Below, in pieces: positions 58,125-64,000 of a DNA stretch of 64,000 nt. Position 1 is the stretch's first letter. Each line of letters starts with the position of its first letter. Origin of the DNA: Henckelia pumila (taxonomy: Eukaryota; Streptophyta; Magnoliopsida; Lamiales; Gesneriaceae); assembly GCF_033568475.1 (NCBI RefSeq), contig NC_133123.1, positions 152,597,753-152,661,752 on the forward strand, given 5' to 3'. A program made the translations under genes and the position numbers. The notes beneath the pieces were generated by a model. It worked only from the letters and a program-made list of their open reading frames with translations. It was not told where the DNA came from and did not search any database.

Positions 58125-58757
58125 CGTAGAATTCTTATTGAATCCTCCAAGTTTTTTCTTTTGCCATGAACTCTATTCCTTTTTCAATGCGTTTCCATGG
58201 TTTATGGTCCTCCAGGAACTCTAGACCAAGAATGAGCTGATCCACTTCTTTTCCTGGAATTCCCCAGATTTGAACTTCCAATTCTCCAATATCTATCACT
58301 CCTTGGTAAGTTCCTTTTTCCTGTTGTTCCAAATAGTAAATCAAGTTACAAGGGAACTGGTTCCGATGACTTGTAATATCGAATACTATTTTCACTTCTT
58401 TCCATCCTTCTGGAGATCTATGTTTTCCTATTATAGAAAACTCTTTTTCTTCTGGTGGAATTTCTTGAATATGAGATTTGTCTCATCTCCTACTTGTCAT
58501 TCGGTTTCCTTGGAAAGATAACCTTTGGGATTATATTTTAAGGTCTCTATATAGAACTGGTATGTCTTGAATTTGAATGTCTGTTTCCTAAATTAAAGGA
58601 AACTCGATTCTTTCTGGGTATATTGCTTGAGCAACTTTCCCAAAGATCTCGGGAATTTCAATGAACTCATTTCTAATAAATAATTCAGAATGGTGAGTAT
58701 TAGAAAGAGAATATGAAATTTGATATGTAATAGAATATGGCCTATTACCTTCCTTCA
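58125..58757 (-). pseudogene. Viral coding remnant between movement protein and small coiled-coil ORF
   Basis: The first part (58757 to about 58590) continues the movement protein in a shifted frame (RPYSITYQISYSL). The clean ORF at 58395-58135 (GELEVQIWGIPGKEVDQLIL) is of unknown function. Stops near 58598 and 58480 break the region. Confidence 0.5.
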
Positions 58758-59426
58758 TTAGTTTTTTTCCTTGAAGTTTTGATGCAACGTCAAGGCTCGA
58801 CTAAAATCTCTATCAGCTAAATTGTAAGCTATTTTTGGATAAATAACACCCACAATTTTTCCTCCACACAAATTTCCTGAGATAGTACCCAGTACAACAT
58901 ATTGAATATTCCCCATTCTTTTATCACATATTACGATATCTATGGGTGAATCTATTCCTTCCTTAAAAGTTGCCTTAATCATTATTTGGATTGCTCCAAT
59001 ATGAATCCAAGACATCGTCCTTGCTACCTCACTTTTCAGCTTTTGCAATTCCTCTCTTATTTCTTCAAAAGAAATTAGCTGCATCTCTATTTGATTACTT
59101 GTTAACTCCATAGGGATTGTCATTTCCCTTCTGGATACTTTGTAAATCAAATGATGTCTTCTTTGTCTAAGCCCTAGGTTGCCTAAGACTCTTTCTAATT
59201 GTCCTGCCGAAAATCCTTGGTACTTCTGTAACGTTGGATTTTCTCTCATAATCCTTTGGACCATATTATGAGATATAGTGGTTTGACTAAAGAACCCAGC
59301 CAAACTCTCATTTGTTTCATGTCGAAAAACTTCTTCTTTATTCTGATTCTGATTCATCATCAGATTCTTTTTGGCTAAACAACATCTCTTCTTTGTATAT
59401 GCTTTCATCTGAGGGGATATCCTCAA
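58758..59426 (-). pseudogene. Viral movement protein (30K family), 3'-shifted
   Basis: 222-codon frame with the 30K-superfamily core: SWIHIGAIQIMIKATF (near 58970-59018), GIDSPIDIVICD, then GNLCGGKIVGVIYPKIAYNL. Such proteins move virus through plasmodesmata. The frame ends at an A-run near 58760; a one-base shift restores the reading, so the C-terminus was lost to an indel. It is in a different frame from the coat ORF upstream, with a junction near 59350. Confidence 0.75.
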
Positions 59427-59436
59427 ATTGATATAC

Positions 59437-60732
59437 TTAGACTAGATCTTGAAAGAAGACCGCATCATCCATATCCGGCATTGCTTCAAAGAGTTTAACT
59501 CCTTTTTTCTCGTTTTTTGGACAGTTTGTAGATATATGTACTCTAGCTCCACATGTCCAGCAGTTGCAATCTTTGAAACTTTCACTTGCTCTTGTATGAG
59601 TTCTTCTGAAAGTTCTTCTGGATGGTATTCTTCCCCTGCTTTGTGATGAGCCTGTTGCTGGAGATGTTCTTGTAGATCCACTTCTTCTACCCGATCTATA
59701 GGATCTGGCCTTTTGTTTGGACCAAAATGTTCTAGGTTTCCGAGAAATTTTCATTCTTTTATTATAGGGATTATTTTTGAATTTCTTCCTTTTAAATCCC
59801 TGTGATTTGTTTTCAATGATCGTTGGAAGATCATTTTCTTTACAACATAAATGTGTACGTTTATCTATACCCCTTATTTTCTTGAAGTTCTTCTGTAATG
59901 CTGCCATGTGGCACCATTCTGCCAATTTTTCTTTCAAAAAGGAGGCGCGTCTTGCCAATATATCAAGATTACCTGGAACGTATTCTTTAATCAGCATTTC
60001 TCTCCAGGGACTTGGTATTTTTGCGAAAAATAGCTGAATAGATACATTTTCCTCGACTCCCGAATTCCATCTGTATTTAGTGAATAACATAATGTATTCA
60101 TCAACTAAACAGATATCATGTAACTCGATGCTATACAGAGCTTGAGTATATCTTCTCTTTTTCTCTGTATCTTGATTATTGAAATAGTCTACCCCTATGA
60201 ATTGTGCTTTAAATAGGGTGGCCATTCTTCCTCCAATATTTCTGAGGGATTCTCCTGCTAAGATTGATTCCTTAGTTTCTGGCATATTCATCTCCCAAGC
60301 GATCTTGACAGATCCCATTAGACTCATTCATAGAAGTTTAATGAATCCTTCTTTATTGAGATCTAATGTTCCTGCTGCTATTCTCATAGCTGATGTCCAA
60401 TAATCTATGAGATCTTCTCTGTTTTTGAAGTCCAGAATATCAAGGTTTAACATAAATTCATAAGGATGTAGCGGGTCTAAAATAGTTTTTCCATAAAGAG
60501 TTTGATGTAGTGGTATCTTACTCCTTCTTGATCTGGTTCCTGCTGGATGTGAATTTTCTCCAACATGAAACTCACTATGTGGTTCTTCTGTTTTAACCAC
60601 ATATCTTGGGAGATTCCCTATGGGTTGTTCACCCTCAGGGGAATTCATTTTTAGATCTACTACTTTGAGATTCGCAAAAGAATCTGCAAGATCTTGTAGA
60701 TCCTCGAGATTTAATCTTTCTAAAGTAGTCAT
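59437..60732 (-). pseudogene. Viral coat protein ORF with internal stop
   Basis: Starts MTTLERLNLEDLQDLADS at 60732, overlapping the preceding TGA. A TGA at 60330-60328 interrupts it, and the same frame then continues through the capsid-like core (MATLFKAQFIGVDYF, WREMLIKEYVPGN). A Lys/Arg-rich stretch and the caulimovirid-specific CXCX2CX4HX4C zinc motif (CNCWTCGARVHISTNC, 59568-59521) follow. A TAA at 59439-59437 precedes an acidic tail. The basic region plus zinc motif would bind the pregenomic RNA. Confidence 0.85.
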
Positions 60733-61103
60733 CAGATAGTGTTTTTATCTGATACTGCTTTTATAAGATTAATCATCATTTCATCATCAGTTAAAGGTTT
60801 TTGAACCATTTTGGTTTTACCTTTCTGATGTAACAAAGTTTCGGTTCCAAACGAGAGTGGTAACCTTCCTCCTGTGTTTCATTTTCTAAAACCAGAATTT
60901 TGTTCTAGATTTGTGATTTTAGTTTGAAGATCCTTTAGAGTTACAAAAATTTCTTCTTGTTTCTTAAGGATTCCTTCAATCTGCCGAGGTATTTCATACA
61001 GCTGATTGTTGTAATATTGTACCGTCTTTTGAATTTCTCTAAGATCTCCGGAGAGTTTAGAGGAATCTGGGGTAATCTCTAAAAATTGAGAGTTAGAAAT
61101 CAT
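60732..61103 (-). pseudogene. Viral coiled-coil ORF (virion-associated-protein-like), one internal TGA
   Basis: Starts MISNSQFLEITPDSSK at 61103 with a long heptad-like segment (QLYEIPRQIEGILKKQEEIF...LKDLQTKITNLEQ). A TGA at 60881-60879 interrupts it after 74 codons, but the frame continues to a TGA at 60734-60732 that overlaps the coat ORF start, giving an original length of about 123 codons. The coiled coil and position suggest a virion-associated protein. Confidence 0.6.
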
Positions 61104-61237
61104 CTTTCTTTATCCCTTTCAAAATTGAGAGCATTAATCACAACCTGTTGTAAGTAATCTATTGTGAATAGATTAACTTGTTTATAGGATTTCATATGAA
61201 TAAAATCCTCTTGATTCAAACCTTCGTTTGAAGTCAT
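61100..61237 (-). CDS. Short first viral ORF (45 aa)
   Basis: MTSNEGLNQEDFIHMKS to a TGA at 61102-61100 that overlaps the next ATG (ATGA). It begins about 80 nt after the primer site. Overlapping stop-start junctions of this type are common in caulimovirid polycistronic RNA. Function unknown. Confidence 0.5.
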   Translation of the reverse strand: MTSNEGLNQEDFIHMKSYKQVNLFTIDYLQQVVINALNFERDKER

Positions 61238-61315
61238 CTTTTGTTAAAAATCTTCTTCTCAACAAAGGAAAGCATGAATTAACGAATAATATAAAGTCTG
61301 AATAATTAACCTAAA

Positions 61316-61327
61316 GCTCTGATACCA
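61316..61327 (-). other. Viral tRNA-Met primer binding site
   Basis: The minus strand reads TGGTATCAGAGC, the caulimovirid Met-tRNA primer site that marks position 1 of the viral genome map. It lies just before the first small ORF. Confidence 0.85.
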
Positions 61328-62225
61328 TTTTTGCGGATAATTCAAGTACCATAATTGAGCACAAACATTGCATAAATGAAGTACATAAATTGGGTACAAG
61401 AATTAAACATTGGATTTGACCAAGTTTAGTGGTCCTAGGGAGTTTTAAAAAATAATTTTTATTGTAGGGATTTATAAAAAAAAGTTAGGTTTGGGTTTAG
61501 GGATTTATTCACAACTTTTTCTATTATTTTATTAGTGGTCCTTGGTATACAAGCTATAAAAAAATAAAAATAAAAATAAAAATAAAAGAAAAGAAAACCC
61601 GTGGGTAAGGTGCCACTGTTAATACTTAATATTCTTTAAAGGCTATAAAAGTGTCATTTGTTTGTGTTTTTTTTTAATGTAATTTAAATTAGTGTGCTGC
61701 CTCATTTGAAAAGATATTTATAGACCATATTATCATAACTTTGGGTTAAGAATTATTGTAACAACATATGATGGGGTTTTTTTTATTTCTAATGTAAATT
61801 AAAAAATAAATTTCAAAAATACCGTAAAATTAAAAAAATTTCACAAATACTGTAAAACGCCAAGTCTGACAGCGGACGTTCGTGTACACGTAGGTATCGT
61901 CCTCTGCCACGGGGCGCGGACGCTGCCCAATTTAAAATTATTTTAAATTATTTAACATTTAAAATGATTAAAGAAAACGTGTTGGGCATAGCATTTGTGT
62001 AGTATTTGCGCGTAAAATAAAATAATTTAACGCGTAAATAATTAAATATATCATCTAACGCGTAAATAATTAATTTAACGCATAAACAATTAATTATACG
62101 CGTATATATTACTATATATATATATATATTCACAAATGTTATTCGGATATCACTCCTAAAAATATCAATCTCTTTAAAATTTTCTCGTTTCTTTTATCCG
62201 TTTTTCATTTTTATTTCAAAAAATC
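61328..62225. other. Spacer between pararetrovirus and MULE gene
   Basis: Contains the right-hand copy of the flanking repeat (about 61395-61510), an (AAAAT)n-like tract near 61557-61590, and a GC-rich patch near 61857-61930. The MULE terminal inverted repeat may lie within 61790-61930, but I cannot prove it without the other end. Confidence 0.4.
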
Positions 62226-64000
62226 ATGTCGATAATGAAAAACATTGATATATTTTTATATTTTGGTGGTCATATTATTGTGGATAGTGGATCGATTGTG
62301 TATAGTATTTCTTATACTAGACCGATGCGAGTTCTACGTTCCATTACTTTGTCCGAGTTGGTTGAAGCTGTGCATCAAATATTGAGGATTGATCCAACTA
62401 CTTTTACTCTCAAATTGTCAACGAAATATTCTTTCATGGAAAATTCATCTTGGCATGAAATTCAAGTCAATCTTTTTTGTCGATGACAACGCTTTAGAGT
62501 TTATGATGCAATCTCCCAATATACGTATATTGCATTTGTATGTGGAAGCAAACCAAATTGACCATCACATTGGTCATGTCGACCAAGAATCGGATATTTT
62601 ACATGTCACCGAAGGAATGGACAACATGTATATTTATCCTGAAAGTGGATCGTGGGATCAATATATCTCCGGCACATGCGAACCTGATCCTGCAAGTTGG
62701 CCGCAAAGTACACGTGTTTGAGAACAAAATTCTGGTGAAGCAAATTGGAATTCAGAAATTCAAAACTTTGTGCCACGTGTTGATGATCCTAGGAGTGAAA
62801 ACGAAGATGTCCAGAGAAGCGATACAGAGCCAGAGATGTCATACGGGGAGTCTGAGGAAGAAGATGATGACGATGTTGAAGATGTGAATGATGATGTACA
62901 TGTGAATATCCATGCAAATACTGATGAGGGAACATCATCTCGTCCACCACCTCGTCAAAAATTACAGAGGCAATATGTTCCTTTCTTTTCTACCACTTCT
63001 GATATGCCATCTTTTTTCAATACATATTTTGGAGAAGAGATTTCTGATTCTATTGGCATACCTCATGACATGCGAACAAGATACTATAATGAGGAGAGAG
63101 TAGAACTATGTGTAAACATGGTTTTCAAGGATAAAAAAGATCTGATTGCATCTGTGAAGGATTATTCGGTCAGAGTTTCTAGGCGTGAATATCTTGTTGT
63201 TGAGAGCACAAGCATTTTGTGGAAAATTCAATGCAAAAATGATTCTTCCACCGTCAGATGTCGTTGGGGTCTTCGCGCATCTTTCAAGGAGAAAACAGGT
63301 TATTGGAAAATAACCAGATATGGTGGGCCTCATACATGTATATCAACCAACGTCGGCATAGATCATCACAACTTGAATAGTGATATGGTTGCACATACAC
63401 TATTGGGCATTGTACAATGTGATCCTTCGTACGAGATTAAATATATAATAGAGAGTGTGAAAGATAAATATGGATATCAAATCTCGTATACGAAGGTGTG
63501 GCAGAGTCTGAAACGTACAGTGGAAATTGTTTATGGAACTTGGGAGAGCTTTGTTCAATTACTACCGAAATATATGCGTGCTCTTTGCAAATACAATCTT
63601 GGAACAATTGTCGACTGGAAGCATCTCAGAAACAATGAAGAAATAAAAACATTGAAGTATTATTTTTGGGCGTTCAAGCCGTGTACTAATGGATTTCGAC
63701 ACTGTCAAAAAATCATTAGTTTCGACGGTACACATTTGTACACAAAGTACAAACACAAAATGTTGATCGATGTCACTCTGGATGCTAACAATCAAGTTCT
63801 ACCATTGGCTTTTGCAATTGTGGATGAAGAAACGTCTGATTCCTGGAAATGGTTTTTGGAAAATGTTGGACGACATGTTGTATGTGGCAAAAATGGTGTG
63901 TGTCTAATATCTGATAGGCACAAGGGAATCGTGCGAGCCGTTGAAGATCTACCATATTTCAAACCTCCACAAGGTATGCATCGTTTTTGTTTGCGGCACG
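62226..64000 (+). pseudogene. MULE (MuDR-type) transposase, 5' part, runs off the window
   Basis: Starts MSIMKNIDIFLYFGGHI, the N-terminal domain usual in plant MULEs. A frameshift near 62470-62486 moves the reading frame by one, and a TGA at 62719-62721 follows. From there the frame is open to the last base (about 426 codons). Visible parts: an acidic linker, the MuDR DNA-binding domain (VNMVFKDKKDLIASVKDYSV, CRWGLRASF), and the MULE DDE domain with ISFDGTHLY and LISDRHKGI carrying the first two catalytic Asp. It is cut by the window end near FCLRH. Probably inactive because of the two lesions. Confidence 0.8.

Larger units (their letters stand above)
54539..61327 (-). mobile_element. Endogenous pararetrovirus (caulimovirid, solendo-/cavemovirus-like), main part
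   Basis: Integrated, decayed caulimovirid genome on the minus strand. From right to left it has a tRNA-Met primer site, a small ORF, a coiled-coil ORF, coat protein with the CXCX2CX4HX4C motif, a 30K movement protein, a second coiled-coil ORF, protease-RT-RNase H, and a last ORF. Integrase is absent. Coat before movement protein recalls Cavemovirus/Solendovirus gene order. It continues at 33617-33060 beyond element A; together the viral sequence is about 7.3 kb, close to a full genome. Every large ORF is broken. Confidence 0.85.

Noticed and set aside
54539-61327. Interpreting the right-hand RT-bearing region as another LTR retrotransposon
   Set aside because: There is no integrase or LTR, while the 30K movement protein and the coat motif CXCX2CX4HX4C are specific to plant pararetroviruses.
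1-64000. CRISPR arrays, bacterial operons, tRNA or rRNA genes
   Set aside because: No regularly spaced repeats with unique spacers and no tRNA or rRNA signature; the sequence is clearly plant nuclear DNA.

Overview
The window is plant nuclear DNA. Genes have spliceosomal introns, intergenic DNA is AT-rich, and there are NLR immune receptors, Ty3 and Ty1 retrotransposons, Helitrons, MITEs, a MULE and an endogenous plant pararetrovirus. The R1-type NLRs and an Ole e 10-like X8 protein fit an asterid dicot, possibly Lamiales. That placement is an inference; nothing here fixes the species.

Region 1 (about 1-22,000) is a resistance-gene cluster. Four intronless coiled-coil NLRs of 865-881 codons lie at 312-2954 (-), 4547-7189 (-), 16367-19009 (+) and 19317-21914 (-). 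The last two are tail to tail, 307 bp apart. Between the second and third are a broken copy of a conserved Cys-rich small gene (8726-10062, -) with an LTR-like insertion between its exons, several MITEs, and a three-exon gene for a secreted single-X8-domain protein (15102-15783, +).

Region 2 (about 22,000-33,000) is mostly decayed mobile DNA. It holds a Helitron remnant whose first ORF fuses an unidentified segment to Helitron Rep sequence, with a matching hairpin/CTAG end at 25,207. Also present are three MITEs, local tandem duplications, a gag-bearing Ty1/copia (SIRE-like) fragment with one LTR, and one small host-like gene (31591-31860, -) with a TATA box.

Region 3 (about 33,060-61,330) is a four-level nest. 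A nearly complete endogenous caulimovirid (minus strand; promoter, tRNA-Met primer site, coiled-coil ORFs, coat, movement, protease-RT-RNase H and a last ORF) is split by Ty3 element A (33618-54538, TSD GTCCC). Element A's gag is split by Ty3 element B (36806-48531, TSD GTAGT). The 5' LTR of B is split by solo LTR C (37453-40245, TSD GTTTT). Removing C and one TSD from B's 5' LTR leaves 1982 bp, exactly the length of B's 3' LTR. Elements A and B are chromodomain-bearing, Tekay-like chromoviruses. B has a single visible nonsense codon; A has three lesions plus the insertion. The pararetrovirus is heavily decayed.

Region 4 (about 62,200-64,000) is the 5' part of a MULE (MuDR-type) transposase gene, still open at the window edge.

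The only clearly functional-looking host genes are the four NLRs, the X8 gene and the small gene at 31.6-31.9 kb. The rest is mainly a record of successive transposon and viral insertions.
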